This document shows, one piece after another, positions 37,569-46,557 of a DNA stretch of 47,038 bases (its first letter is position 1; every line of letters starts with the position of its first letter). The stretch comes from CAWCTD01 sp963798455 (lineage in GTDB: Bacteria > Acidobacteriota > Terriglobia > Bryobacterales > Bryobacteraceae): positions 1-47,038 of the forward strand of contig CAWCTD010000001.1 in assembly GCA_963798455.1 (NCBI GenBank). The letters run 5' to 3'. The position numbers and the translations under genes are program-made. The notes under the pieces are model-generated. The model was given only the letters and a program-made list of their open reading frames with translations, searched no databases and was not told the DNA's origin.

Positions 37569-38921
37569 TCAGCGGGCCCCCATCTTCCGTTCCATGTCTT
37601 CCAGGGAGACGCCCTTGGTTTCGGGATAGATGAACAGCACCACGACGAACTGCGCCACCATCATCAGCGCAAAGAAGGCGAACGGCGCCCCGCCGGAGGA
37701 CGCCGCCATCAGTGGGAACACGCCGGAAATAAGAGCGTTCATGAACCAGTGTGTGAAGCTGCCCAGGCTCTGGCCCTTGGCGCGCACAAGGTTGGGGAAC
37801 ACCTCGCTCAGATAGACCCAGATCACGGATCCTTGCGAGAACGCAAAGAAGGCGATATAGGTCACCAGCAGCCAGACGAGCGCGGCCTGGTGCCGGCCGG
37901 TGAAGAAGACGACGGCCACCCCGGCGAGACAGGCCCCCGTCCCGCACGCACCTACGAGCAAGAGCTTCTTCCTGCCCAACCGGTCGATGAGGCCCATGGC
38001 GATCAAGGTAAACACCAGGTTGGTGAAGCCGATCGCAACCGCCTGCAAATCGCTCGACACCTTACTGAAGCCCGCTCGCTCGAAAATATCGTTCAGGTAG
38101 TAAAGAATCGCGTTGATGCCGGCAAGCTGGTTGAACATCCCGATCGAGACGGCCAGAAAGATCGGCAGGCGGTATCTTCGCTGGAACAGTCGCTCGCCGT
38201 GCTGGGTCTGCTCGCTCGTCACGCTGGACAGGATCTCCTGGATTTCGCGATCGGCATCCCGCTCGCCGGCCCTCGCCAGCACTTCTCGCGCCTCTGCCTG
38301 GAAGCCTCGGCGGACAAGCCAGCGAGGGCTCTGCGGAATGCTGAACAGGGCAAAGAAGAACAAGACCGCCGGCGCGGCGGCCACTCCCAGTTTCCAGCGC
38401 CACTCGGCGGCGCCGAAGCCCCCCAGCCCTACGAGGTAGTTCGAGAAGTACGCCAGCAGGATTCCAAGCACAACGTTGAACTGGAACAGCGCCACCAGGC
38501 GGCCCCGCTTCGCGGCCGGGGCGATCTCGGCGATGTACATCGGCCCGATCACCGAGGAACCCCCGATCGCCAGGCCGCCCACCACCCGGAATGCGACCAG
38601 GGCGTACCAGTTCCAGGCCAGCGCGCACCCGGCCGCTGAAACCACATAGAACACGGCCAGCGCCCGCAGGGCGGCCCGGCGTCCGTAGCGGTCGCTGGGA
38701 TATCCAGCGAACAACGAACCGAGCACCGTGCCCCAAAGGGCGCTCGACACGGTGAAGCCGAGCATGCCCGGTGAAAGCTGGTACGCCGCGCTCAGCGCCC
38801 GGGTCGCGCCCGAGATTACCGCCGTGTCGAACCCGAACAGCAGCCCGCCCAGCGCAGCCACCAAAGTACTGCGAAGGAGGTACGCATTCAGCTTGTGAGT
38901 GTGCGTCTCTATCGAATCCAT
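37569..38921 (-). CDS. MFS sugar porter
   Basis: The 450-residue product has twelve membrane segments. Sugar-porter signatures: LFGFDTAVISGA in helix 1, YPSDRYGRRAALR between helices 2 and 3, PMYIAEIAPAAKRGRLVALFQ, IPQSPRWLVRRG, FNQLAGINAILYY (sugar contact), GLIDRLGRKKLLL, and YPETKGVSLEDME at the end. It belongs to the XylE/GalP type of proton-linked monosaccharide uptake. It starts 4 bases after the stop of the PfkB kinase, so uptake and phosphorylation are coupled in one operon. Confidence 0.92.
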   Translation of the reverse strand: MDSIETHTHKLNAYLLRSTLVAALGGLLFGFDTAVISGATRALSAAYQLSPGMLGFTVSSALWGTVLGSLFAGYPSDRYGRRAALRALAVFYVVSAAGCALAWNWYALVAFRVVGGLAIGGSSVIGPMYIAEIAPAAKRGRLVALFQFNVVLGILLAYFSNYLVGLGGFGAAEWRWKLGVAAAPAVLFFFALFSIPQSPRWLVRRGFQAEAREVLARAGERDADREIQEILSSVTSEQTQHGERLFQRRYRLPIFLAVSIGMFNQLAGINAILYYLNDIFERAGFSKVSSDLQAVAIGFTNLVFTLIAMGLIDRLGRKKLLLVGACGTGACLAGVAVVFFTGRHQAALVWLLVTYIAFFAFSQGSVIWVYLSEVFPNLVRAKGQSLGSFTHWFMNALISGVFPLMAASSGGAPFAFFALMMVAQFVVVLFIYPETKGVSLEDMERKMGAR

Positions 38922-38925
38922 AAGA

Positions 38926-39855
38926 TCACCTGATTATCCCGAGTGCTTCCTCGACGGTCCAGTCTGGGGTGCCGCCGGGCCGGCTGGCGACAATGGCTCC
39001 CACCTTGTTCGCGAATTCACCGATCTCGCGCAGGCCCCAGCCCTGCGACAGCCCGTGGACGAAAGCTGCGGCAAACGCATCGCCCGCGCCCACCGTGTCC
39101 GCCACTTCTACGGCGTATCCCGCGACCTCCTCGTACTGGTTGTTCATCCACAGCCCGCAGCCGTGCTCGCCCATGGTCACCGCGACCGTCTCCCAGCCGT
39201 AGCGGGTCCGGCCCGCGCGGCAGAACTCCTCGATGCAGCCGCAAGGCAGGCCGTCGAGCGAGGCGATGGTCCGCATCTCATCCGCGTTGAGCTTCACCAC
39301 GTTTGCGCGCGCCATCAAGTCGCTTACCAGTTCCGGCGTGTAGGAGGCCTCCCGCAGATTGACATCGTAGAATCTCCGGGCGTTGGGGAGCGCTTCCATC
39401 AGTTGCAGCAGCGCTTCTTTCGGCCGTTGGGCCATGCTTGAGAGCGTGCCATAGTAGAGCCAGGCAGGTCCCCAGTCTGACAGTTCGCGCAACTGTGTCG
39501 CGCTCAATTTCACCGCGTCGTACGCGGCCGGCCGGTGGATGGTGAACGCAGGCTGTCCCCGCTCGTCCACCTCGACCGACACGCGCCCGGTGGCGACCAG
39601 AGGCGTCGTATCGAGAAACGCGTCCGGCACGCCCAGTTCGAGGATGCGCGCCCTTGCCGTCTTCCCGAGCGAGTCTTCCCCAACTGCGCTGACCAAGGCA
39701 GGACGACACCCCAGACGCGCGGCGTGCACGGCGAAGTTCAACGGCGAGCCTCCCAGCGTCTGGTGGTCCCTGTAGCAGTCCCAAAGCACTTCGCCGAACA
39801 CCACGATCCTCAGCCCAGCTTCGGCCCTGCGAGTCTCGGAGGCTCCGGGGGTCAT
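38926..39855 (-). CDS. PfkB-family carbohydrate kinase, fructokinase-like
   Basis: The product has 309 residues. Motifs: IVVFGEVLWDCYRD, TLGGSPLNFAVHAARLG (substrate site), VSAVGEDSLGKTARA, FYDVNLREASYTPELV and VADTVGAGDAFAAAFVHGL with the catalytic Asp. Sequence and length fit fructokinases (GEVLWD start), but other hexoses or pentoses are possible. It lies between the mutarotase-like gene, 8 bases upstream, and the sugar porter, 4 bases downstream. Confidence 0.88.
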   Translation of the reverse strand: MTPGASETRRAEAGLRIVVFGEVLWDCYRDHQTLGGSPLNFAVHAARLGCRPALVSAVGEDSLGKTARARILELGVPDAFLDTTPLVATGRVSVEVDERGQPAFTIHRPAAYDAVKLSATQLRELSDWGPAWLYYGTLSSMAQRPKEALLQLMEALPNARRFYDVNLREASYTPELVSDLMARANVVKLNADEMRTIASLDGLPCGCIEEFCRAGRTRYGWETVAVTMGEHGCGLWMNNQYEEVAGYAVEVADTVGAGDAFAAAFVHGLSQGWGLREIGEFANKVGAIVASRPGGTPDWTVEEALGIIR

Positions 39856-39863
39856 ATCCGGCT

Positions 39864-41045
39864 CTACAAAGGCAACGACGCGGCGAGCGTCACCCGCTGC
39901 GCGGCGGCCCGGTCTTCCACCGTGATACGCCCGCCTTCCAGCGTGACGTCATCGATTTTGGACATCCCCGCCGGCGTCTTGGTGTAGAACATCAGGAATC
40001 GGCTGGTGATCTTCGATTTCGCCGGCAGCCATCGGTACAGGGGCGTCCCGAACAACGAATTCATGTCGATCACCGTTCGCCGGGGCAGACCAAAGTGCTG
40101 CGTGGAGAACTCGAGCGCGCGAATCATGGTTGGATTCGGATAGTAGCCTTCGTACGTCTGGATCCAGGGGTACTCTTCCCGTCGGAAGATGTAGCCGAGC
40201 AGATACTGCCGCGTGGTGTTCAGGGCCGTGACCCAACAAAGCTGGCGGGACTTGTCCATGAGCGTGGTTGTATGGTCCATGGAATCCGGGTTCGCGGGAA
40301 CCGGCCGCAGATCCAGGGTGCCGCCGCGTCGGGAGGGCGCGACGGGCCAGGTGAACTCGCGGTTGGACGCCAGCCGCCGCCTGCGCTCGCTGGGGTCATC
40401 CGCATACGTGCGTGTCAGCGAACGGCTGCCCGACATGTCGGCCACCATCTTCTCCGGCTCCAGAAACGGCGGTGAGAATGTGCAGTGCTCACCCCAGTTC
40501 ACCGGGTGATCAAAGGCAAGGTTGCTCTGGAGTTCGCTGTCGATGTAGATCACGTTCTCGCCGTCCACCATCTGCATCGACCGCGCCAGAACCTGTTGCA
40601 GCAGCGGCAGCTTGACTGAGAACGTCACCGTGGCCGCGGCGCCCTCCTTCCCGGAGGAAAGGATCTCCCAAGGGTGCGTTTGTGCCTCTCCGTGCGCGAC
40701 CAGTCCAGCGGCCCGCTCCTCCTGCGAGACCGGCCCGAAGCCGTCCACGCAGACGAAATGGCCGAGCGGACCGCGGGACTTCTGTTGGTCTGTGAGGTAA
40801 CTCAAGCGGTCGAAGTTGCCAAACGGGCTGAGCCCCTCGGAGTCGCCCTTCAACAGCAGCCGGATCATGGCTCCACCCTGTTTCGCGACAGCCAATTCCA
40901 GCTTGTCGTTCGCGACGACCACGACCGGACGGCTGCCGATGACCGATTCCGTAAGAAAGCCCGATGGACTTGACTGCGCCGCGGGAATGACAGAAGCCGC
41001 AGCGGGAGCGGCCGAGAGAGTGGTGAGGAATTGCCTTCGATTCAT
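39864..41045 (-). CDS. Tat-exported galactose-mutarotase-like protein
   Basis: The 393-residue product begins MNRRQFLTTLSAAPAAAS, a Tat signal. The body resembles the aldose 1-epimerase/mutarotase beta-sandwich: LELAVAKQGGAMIRLLLKG, an FVCVDGFGPVS loop, VNWGEHCTFSPPFLEP (His expected in the active cleft), and GYIFRREEYPWIQTYEGYY. The usual HN...H/E mutarotase signature is not fully clear, so it may be a related glycan-binding or lyase-like protein. It is first in the transcript that continues with the kinase and porter. Confidence 0.68.
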   Translation of the reverse strand: MNRRQFLTTLSAAPAAASVIPAAQSSPSGFLTESVIGSRPVVVVANDKLELAVAKQGGAMIRLLLKGDSEGLSPFGNFDRLSYLTDQQKSRGPLGHFVCVDGFGPVSQEERAAGLVAHGEAQTHPWEILSSGKEGAAATVTFSVKLPLLQQVLARSMQMVDGENVIYIDSELQSNLAFDHPVNWGEHCTFSPPFLEPEKMVADMSGSRSLTRTYADDPSERRRRLASNREFTWPVAPSRRGGTLDLRPVPANPDSMDHTTTLMDKSRQLCWVTALNTTRQYLLGYIFRREEYPWIQTYEGYYPNPTMIRALEFSTQHFGLPRRTVIDMNSLFGTPLYRWLPAKSKITSRFLMFYTKTPAGMSKIDDVTLEGGRITVEDRAAAQRVTLAASLPL

Positions 41046-41217
41046 GTTCGGTTCTGAACTCCTGGGAAACTGAGAGTATACTCCTCCTCCCGGCCCGCAT
41101 TGGTAAGATAGGACCTATTTCGAAGGTCCGTTCAGGTGGTCCGCTCGCGTGCTGCGCGTCGTGGTACACGGCAAGGCGCACAACTTCAGCAGCTTTCGGG
41201 CGGTGAGAGATCCCTGA

Positions 41218-42246
41218 TCAGACTTGGCCGGCGAGAGCCACCACGACGATCGCAACCACCAGTACGGCGATGCCGCCCCAGGACAGGCCCCTCACCTTCG
41301 AGCTTGTGCCCGCCCACTCACCGGTCAGGAAGCCGAGCACGTTGGCGACGATGATATTCATCGACATGAAGATGGGCCAGCCCAGCACCGCCCCGAGCGG
41401 CCCCATCATGGCCGCGCCCACGCCGTAAAGGCTGATGCCGCCGTACCACAACAGGCCCATGACCGAAGCGCCGAGGAAGCACCAGAACGCGGCTCCGGAG
41501 AAGACGAAGTTCCCCCAGGTCTTCTTCTTGCCCAGCAGGTAGAGCGGGTAGAGCGCATTGGGCAGGAAGCCTCCCGCCAGCGCCGGCGCCCATATGGCGT
41601 TGGAGGCGAGGTCCGGGCGCGCGCCGAAGGTCACCGCGGCGTCCTGCACGGCCTTGCCGAATACGAAGCTGAAGTTCAGCATGGGCGACAGGATGCCGGA
41701 AGCGATGCAGATAATCATACCCACCCGGAACGCGCCCGGCTCGATGCCGCCGGCGCGCACCTTCCGTTCCTTGTCGCGCCGCGAGCCTGCATTCGCCAGC
41801 AGGATGATGCCGATGATCACCAGCACCAGGGAAACCGCGAGCATGAAACCGCGCTTAGTGAACAACTCGGCGGGAGTCTGTATGAGCAGCGGCAGCAAGC
41901 TGCCGAACGAACTGGTAAGCCCCAGGATGATGGCAAAGCCCAGCGCCATGCCCACCCGGCTGATGCCGAGGCCAAACAGGGTGGAGCCCAATCCCCAGCC
42001 GAGACCGAAGACGGCGGCGAGCGCGATGCTGGATGAGGGCGCGACGCTGTACACTTCCCTCAGCGAGGGAATCGTCAGGTACGCAAGGCAACAGGGGAAG
42101 ATGATCAGGCCGACGATGGAATAGATCAGCCATGTATTCTCCCAACGCCACCGGTTCTCCATGCGCTTCATGGGAAGGGCGAAGCTGCCCTGCAGCACAC
42201 CGCCGAGCGCGGCGAGCAGCGCCGCGAGGTTCACTGAGTTGGACAT
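41218..42246 (-). CDS. RhaT-family L-rhamnose-proton symporter-like transporter
   Basis: The 342-residue product has ten hydrophobic segments. It matches RhaT over its length: GVLQGSFALPMKRMENRWRWENTW, GLGWGLGSTLFGLGISRVG, ASGILSPMLNFSFVFGKAV, FLPNALYPLYLLGKKKTW and GLLWYGGISLYGVGAAMMGPLG. RhaT imports L-rhamnose with a proton; in Acidobacteria and Bacteroidetes relatives the sugar may differ. It lies upstream of the mutarotase/kinase/porter operon with a 172-base gap in which I see no gene. Confidence 0.88.
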   Translation of the reverse strand: MSNSVNLAALLAALGGVLQGSFALPMKRMENRWRWENTWLIYSIVGLIIFPCCLAYLTIPSLREVYSVAPSSSIALAAVFGLGWGLGSTLFGLGISRVGMALGFAIILGLTSSFGSLLPLLIQTPAELFTKRGFMLAVSLVLVIIGIILLANAGSRRDKERKVRAGGIEPGAFRVGMIICIASGILSPMLNFSFVFGKAVQDAAVTFGARPDLASNAIWAPALAGGFLPNALYPLYLLGKKKTWGNFVFSGAAFWCFLGASVMGLLWYGGISLYGVGAAMMGPLGAVLGWPIFMSMNIIVANVLGFLTGEWAGTSSKVRGLSWGGIAVLVVAIVVVALAGQV

Positions 42247-42277
42247 GTCCTCGAAATACTACCATAGGGAAAGGGGC

Positions 42278-43525
42278 ATGAGGTTCTTCATTCGCAATTT
42301 CGGCTGCAGGGCGACGCAGGCCGACGGCTCGGAGCTGGGCTCGGCGCTGGCGCACGCGGGCTGCGAGGCAGTGCGGCACTACGCGGAGGCCGATCTGGTC
42401 ATCCTGAACACCTGCACCGTGACGGCTTCGGCGGACGATGACGTGCGGCGGGAGGTGCGGCGCGTGCGCCGCGAAAACCCAGCGGCGCGAATCCTGGTCA
42501 CCGGCTGTTATGCGCAACGCGTGCCCGAGGAGGCAGCCGCCCTGCCCGGCGTGTTGTGGGTTGTGGGCAACACCGACAAGATGAGGATTCCGGAGATTGT
42601 GGGTGTTCATGGTGAGCCACAGGCTGAAAGCCTGTGCCACCGGACGCGGCCCAACCTCAAGATCCAGGACGGGTGCAACAACCGCTGCACGTTCTGCATT
42701 ATCCCCTCCGTGCGCGGGCCCAGCCGCAGCACGCCGCCGGACCGGGTGGTGGAACAGGTGCGCGAGCTCGCCGCGCGCTACCGCGAAGTGGTATTGAGCG
42801 GCGTGAACCTGGGCAGGTGGGGACGCGAGCCGGGCCTCCGTATGCGGCTGGCTGACCTGATGCGCAGGCTGCTGGCCCAGACCGGGATCGAGCGGCTGCG
42901 GCTGAGCTCGGTCGAGCCGATGGACCTCACGGACGACCTGTTGGGGGTTATGACCTCGTCGCCGCGCATCGCGCAGCACGTACACGCGCCGCTGCAATCG
43001 GGCTCGGACGCGGTGCTGCGCCGCATGCGGCGATGGTACCGCGCGAGACACTACGCGGACCGCATCGTGAAGGCGCGCCAGTGGATGCCGGAGGCGGCCA
43101 TCGGCGCGGACGTGATGGTGGGCTTCCCCGGCGAGACGGAGGCCGAGTTCGAGGAGACCCGAGCGTTCATCGAGGGCCTGCCGTTTACGTACTTGCATGT
43201 CTTCACCTACTCGGAGCGTCCGGGAACGCCGGCGGCCACGATGCCTGATCCGGTGCCGATCCGGGAGCGCAAGCGAAGAAACCGGGTCCTGCGCGAGCTG
43301 GCAGCACGGAAGAACCTCGATTTCCGCCGCGGCATGATCGGCAAGCGGCTCTCGGCGGTAACGATCGAGGACGGCGCGACGGCCCTCACCACCAACTACC
43401 TGAAGGTTGCCCTGGCCCGGAAAAGGGAGCCCAACCAGATTGTGGAGGTCGAGCTAGGCGAGGGCCTGGTTGAGGTCCGCCTGGATGTCCTCCGAGTCCT
43501 CGATTCCCACGGAGAGGCGCACTAA
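42278..43525 (+). CDS. mtaB: Threonylcarbamoyladenosine tRNA methylthiotransferase (MtaB)
   Basis: The product has 415 residues from the ATG at 42278, after AGGGAAAGGGG; the longer upstream frame overlaps the divergent rhaT start. It is a radical-SAM enzyme that methylthiolates t6A37 in tRNA. The N-terminal cluster ligands are Cys10 (FGCRATQADG), Cys46 (LNTCTVT) and Cys77 (TGCYAQR), and the SAM cluster is C133-x3-C137-x2-C140 (DGCNNRCTFC). The FGCR start and the RTRPNLKIQDGC approach are MtaB-like. A TRAM-like region ends the protein. Residues 111-121 are encoded by a palindromic repeat inserted in frame. The last 72 bases overlap the end of the convergent PLP gene. Confidence 0.9.
   Translation: MRFFIRNFGCRATQADGSELGSALAHAGCEAVRHYAEADLVILNTCTVTASADDDVRREVRRVRRENPAARILVTGCYAQRVPEEAAALPGVLWVVGNTDKMRIPEIVGVHGEPQAESLCHRTRPNLKIQDGCNNRCTFCIIPSVRGPSRSTPPDRVVEQVRELAARYREVVLSGVNLGRWGREPGLRMRLADLMRRLLAQTGIERLRLSSVEPMDLTDDLLGVMTSSPRIAQHVHAPLQSGSDAVLRRMRRWYRARHYADRIVKARQWMPEAAIGADVMVGFPGETEAEFEETRAFIEGLPFTYLHVFTYSERPGTPAATMPDPVPIRERKRRNRVLRELAARKNLDFRRGMIGKRLSAVTIEDGATALTTNYLKVALARKREPNQIVEVELGEGLVEVRLDVLRVLDSHGEAH
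42611..42641. repeat. Palindromic repeat inside mtaB (CACAGGCT-GAA-AGCCTGTG)
   Basis: CACAGGCT and AGCCTGTG form a perfect 8-bp stem around GAA, extended imperfectly by GGTG and CACC. It adds codons for about HGEPQAESLCH between two conserved MtaB stretches. This is a different family from the GGGGACAG and GGATAAGAC repeats. Confidence 0.6.
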
Positions 43526-44632
43526 GTTCTCGGTGATGCCGAGGCGCTCGCGCTCGGCGGGCGGCATCTCGCGGTGGGAGCTGATCACCGGGTACAACAT
43601 CATGGTGTGTACGTCGCCGAGCGAGGTGGCGCGCACGACGAGCTTCAGGCGGTCCATGAACTCGAAGATCTCCTGGCGGCCGGCGCCCTTCACGGCGAAG
43701 CTGACCATGGCTCCGGCCAGGCCGGGCGAGAAGAGCCGCTTCACGTTGTCGCTGTCGGGGTGCGCCGGATCGTCGGGATAGATGACGCGCTCTATGCGCC
43801 GGTCGTCCCGCAGCCAGGCCGCGGTGCACGCGGCGTTGCCGCACTGCCGCTCCATGCGCAGGGGGAAGGTCTTGATCCCCCGCATGGCCAGATAGCTCTC
43901 GAAAGGCCCCAGCAGAGGCCCGTAGGTGCGGGCCAGCGTACGCATCCATTCGTAATGTGCCTCATCCGAGACCACGATGCCGCCGAGCACATCGCCGTGC
44001 CCGGCCAGGTACTTGGTCAGGCTATGCACTACGAAGTTAGCCCCCAGCTCCAGCGGGCGCACTAGCAGCGGCGTGGCGAACGTGTTGTCCACGATGAGCG
44101 CCGCGCCGGCGGCGCGAGTCAACTCCGCGATGTGGTCGATGGGGCCCACGCGCAGGCAGGGGTTCGAGATGGTCTCCATGAGCACGCAGCCGGGCTTTTC
44201 CTCGTCAATGGCGCGGGCGAGCGCATCCAGGTCGCAGATATCGACGTAGCGCACCTTCACGCCGAGCGGCTCGAAGATCCTCAGAAAGAGGTTGATGGTT
44301 GCGCCGTAGAGCGCGTCGGCGGATACGACCGACTTCGGCCGTCCGTTCAGGGCGGTAAGAACGGCGATCTCGAGGGCCGACATGCCGGAGGCGCAGGCCA
44401 GCGAGCCGTGGCCGTTTTCGAGCGAGGTGACCAGTTCCTCGAGCCCGGTGGCGGTGGGGTTGCCGTAGCGCGCGTAGGAGTAACCTTCCAGCTCGTGGGC
44501 GAAGATGCGGTCGAGCTGCTCGGTCTTCTCGCTGATGAAAGTGGCCGCGGTGTAGATGGGCGTGGTGACGGGGATCTCGGCCGGCGCTTTCTTCCGGTCG
44601 CCGGCATGAACAGCCTTGGTTTGTATCTTCAC
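43454..44632 (-). CDS. Cys/Met metabolism PLP-dependent enzyme (cystathionine gamma-synthase/lyase family)
   Basis: The product has 392 residues from a GTG 1 base after the cysS stop, so it is translationally coupled to cysS. Motifs: TPIYTAATF, YSYARYGNPTATGLEELV (PLP phosphate contact from the next subunit), SLACASGMSALEIAVL, METISNPCLRV, VDNTFATP and the PLP lysine in VHSLTKYLAGHGDVLGG. It could be cystathionine gamma-synthase, cystathionine or methionine gamma-lyase, or O-acylhomoserine sulfhydrylase; I cannot choose between them. The partnership with cysS points to cysteine or methionine supply. Confidence 0.88.
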   Translation of the reverse strand: MKIQTKAVHAGDRKKAPAEIPVTTPIYTAATFISEKTEQLDRIFAHELEGYSYARYGNPTATGLEELVTSLENGHGSLACASGMSALEIAVLTALNGRPKSVVSADALYGATINLFLRIFEPLGVKVRYVDICDLDALARAIDEEKPGCVLMETISNPCLRVGPIDHIAELTRAAGAALIVDNTFATPLLVRPLELGANFVVHSLTKYLAGHGDVLGGIVVSDEAHYEWMRTLARTYGPLLGPFESYLAMRGIKTFPLRMERQCGNAACTAAWLRDDRRIERVIYPDDPAHPDSDNVKRLFSPGLAGAMVSFAVKGAGRQEIFEFMDRLKLVVRATSLGDVHTMMLYPVISSHREMPPAERERLGITENLVRLSVGIEDSEDIQADLNQALA

Positions 44633-44633
44633 G

Positions 44634-46084
44634 TTACTTTCTCTTCCAGCGGATGCCGTCCTTAGTATCTTCGAGGATTACACCCTTTTCCAGGAGCTCG
44701 GCGCGGATCTTGTCGGCGCGGGCGAAGTCGCGGGCTTTGCGGGCGGCTGTGCGCTCGGCGATAAGGGATTCGACCGCCTCATCTGAGATTGAGACCGTGA
44801 CTGTTGGGGTGAAGCCCGTGAACGTCAAGTGCGCAGGCTGCGGCGCCACGTAGTGGATCCTGCGGAGCACATCGAAGACGCCGTCGAAGCGCGTGATCAG
44901 GTCCTGGGCGCCGGGGACGTTGCCCTGGCGGAACTCGCCGGCGTCCATGGCCGTGTTGGTTTCGCGGACGTACTCGAAGACCGCGGCCAGGGCCTCGGCG
45001 GTGTTGAGGTCGTCGTCCAGGCTCTCCTCGAATTGCCGCAGCGCGAGGCCGGCGCGCGAGGCGAGCTTATCGTCGTCGCCTTCGGGGAAGCGCTCGGTTT
45101 CCAGGCGCAGCTTGTAGTTGCGCAGGCGCTCGATGGCGGTGGCGGCGCTCTTCAGGCCGTCGAAGGTGAAGTTGAGCTGCTTGCGGTACGGCACGGAGGC
45201 GAGCAGGTAGCGCACGACCTCGGGCGGCCAGCCTTTCTCCAGGAGGTCGCGCAGGGTGTAGAAGTTGCCGAGCGACTTGGACATGGTCTGTCCGTCGACC
45301 ATGAGGTGCTCGGAGTGCAGCCAGAAGCGGGCGAAGGGCTTGCCGGTGGCGGCCTCCGACTGGGCGATCTCGTTTTCGTGGTGCGGGAAGGTGAGGTCGA
45401 TGCCGCCGGCGTGGATGTCGAGCGTCTCGCCGAGGTACTTCATCGACATGGCGGAGCACTCGATGTGCCAGCCGGGGCGGCCGGGGCCGAGCGGCGTGTC
45501 CCAGTAGTGCTCGCCCTCCTTGCGGGCTTTCCAGAGCACGAAGTCGCGGGCGTTCTCCTTGTCGTACTTGTCGGTGTCGACGCGGGCGCCGTCGAGGATG
45601 CCGCTGAAGTCGGTGTGCGAGAGCTTGCCGTAGCCGGGAAAGGTGGAGATGCGGAAGTAGACCGAGCCGTCGCTCACGTAGGTGTGGCCGCTCGCGGCGA
45701 GCCGCTGGATGAGCGCGACCATGTCGTCGATGTGGTCGGTGGCCTTGACGATGCGCTCGGGGCGCTCGAGGCGCAGGGCGGCGGCGTCCTCCAGGAAGGC
45801 CTGGGCGTAGACCTCGGTGTACTCGCCGATGGACTTGCCGGCGGCGACGGATTGCTGGATGATGCGGTCGTCCACGTCGGTGAGGTTCATGACGTGGTCG
45901 AGGCGGAAGCCGCGATAGCGCAGCCAGCGGCGCAGGATGTCCTGGAAGGTGAAGGTACGCAGGTTGCCGATGTGGGCGTAGTTCCAGACGGTCGGGCCGC
46001 AGGTGTACATGCGGACGGTGTTGCCGTCGAGGGGCGCGAACTCCTCGACGTTCTGGTGAGCGTGTTGTAGAAGCGCAGGGACAT
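44634..46084 (-). CDS. cysS: Cysteinyl-tRNA synthetase, N-terminus frameshifted
   Basis: The product is about 483 residues after correction. MSLRFYNTLT starts at 46084. At 46055-46056 one G (C on the coding strand) appears to be missing: adding it gives LTQNVEEFAPLDGNTVRMYTCG, the normal CysS beginning. As read, the main frame only starts at the ATG at 46010 (MYTCGPTVWN), which still contains the zinc Cys and the HIGH-type motif YAHIGNLRTF. Further motifs are GWHIECSAMSMKYLG and HHENEIAQSEA (zinc ligands) and TMSKSLGNFYTL (KMSKS). It charges tRNA-Cys. Single-copy and essential in most bacteria, it makes real inactivation unlikely. Confidence 0.93.
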
Positions 46085-46173
46085 AAGACGAAGGGGTCAG
46101 GCTAGTTTCTTATCGTAGCAGGCGGCAAGCCGGGCGAGGGTGGCTGACTGACAAAGAGCGCGGCCGCTGATTT

Positions 46174-46182
46174 TGCTACAAT
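46174..46182 (+). promoter_or_regulatory. Candidate extended -10 box for the small cupin gene
   Basis: TGCTACAAT reads as TGN plus TACAAT and ends 6 bases before the ATG at 46189. Transcription would begin at or next to the start codon, a leaderless mRNA. No Shine-Dalgarno is present. Confidence 0.45.
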
Positions 46183-46188
46183 GCCGCC

Positions 46189-46539
46189 ATGGACATTCAT
46201 ACTTGGAACACGATCAAAGAAGACATCCTGAACCCACTCGCCGGGCGCAAGGCGCTGCACGGGAAGATGATCACATTGGCGCGCTTCCGCTTCGACAAAG
46301 GCAACAAGGTGGCCATGCACCACCACGCGAACGATCAGATCACCACGGTCGCGTCCGGATCGGTGCGCATGACCTGTGGCACGGAGGAGTTCGTGATGAA
46401 GGCCGGCGACATGGTCGTCGTGCCGCCGGATGTCCCACACGGCAACGAAGCTCTCGAAGATACCGTGATCATCGAGATCTTCTCCCCGGTCCGCCAGGAC
46501 TGGATTACGGGCGACGATTCCTACCTGCGCCAGAAGTAA
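46189..46539 (+). CDS. Single-domain cupin protein
   Basis: The product has 116 residues. Cupin motif 1 is MHHHANDQITTVASG, with the HHH..Q/E pattern for metal binding, and motif 2 is MVVVPPDVPHGNEAL. The end, IIEIFSPVRQDWITGD, resembles the first-barrel end of the bicupin at 17059-17895 (AIEVFSPVRVDLL). It is cytoplasmic, and no substrate can be inferred. Such small cupins are often sugar or acid-sugar binding, or regulatory. It probably has its own near-leaderless promoter. Confidence 0.85.
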   Translation: MDIHTWNTIKEDILNPLAGRKALHGKMITLARFRFDKGNKVAMHHHANDQITTVASGSVRMTCGTEEFVMKAGDMVVVPPDVPHGNEALEDTVIIEIFSPVRQDWITGDDSYLRQK

Positions 46540-46557
46540 GCTGCGCCGGGGCCTATT

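Noticed and set aside
41046..41217. Possible small gene fragment (plus-strand frame ending RVVVHGKAHNFSSFRAVRDP)
   Set aside because: A short open stretch without a start or Shine-Dalgarno. It might be a relic, but nothing supports a product.
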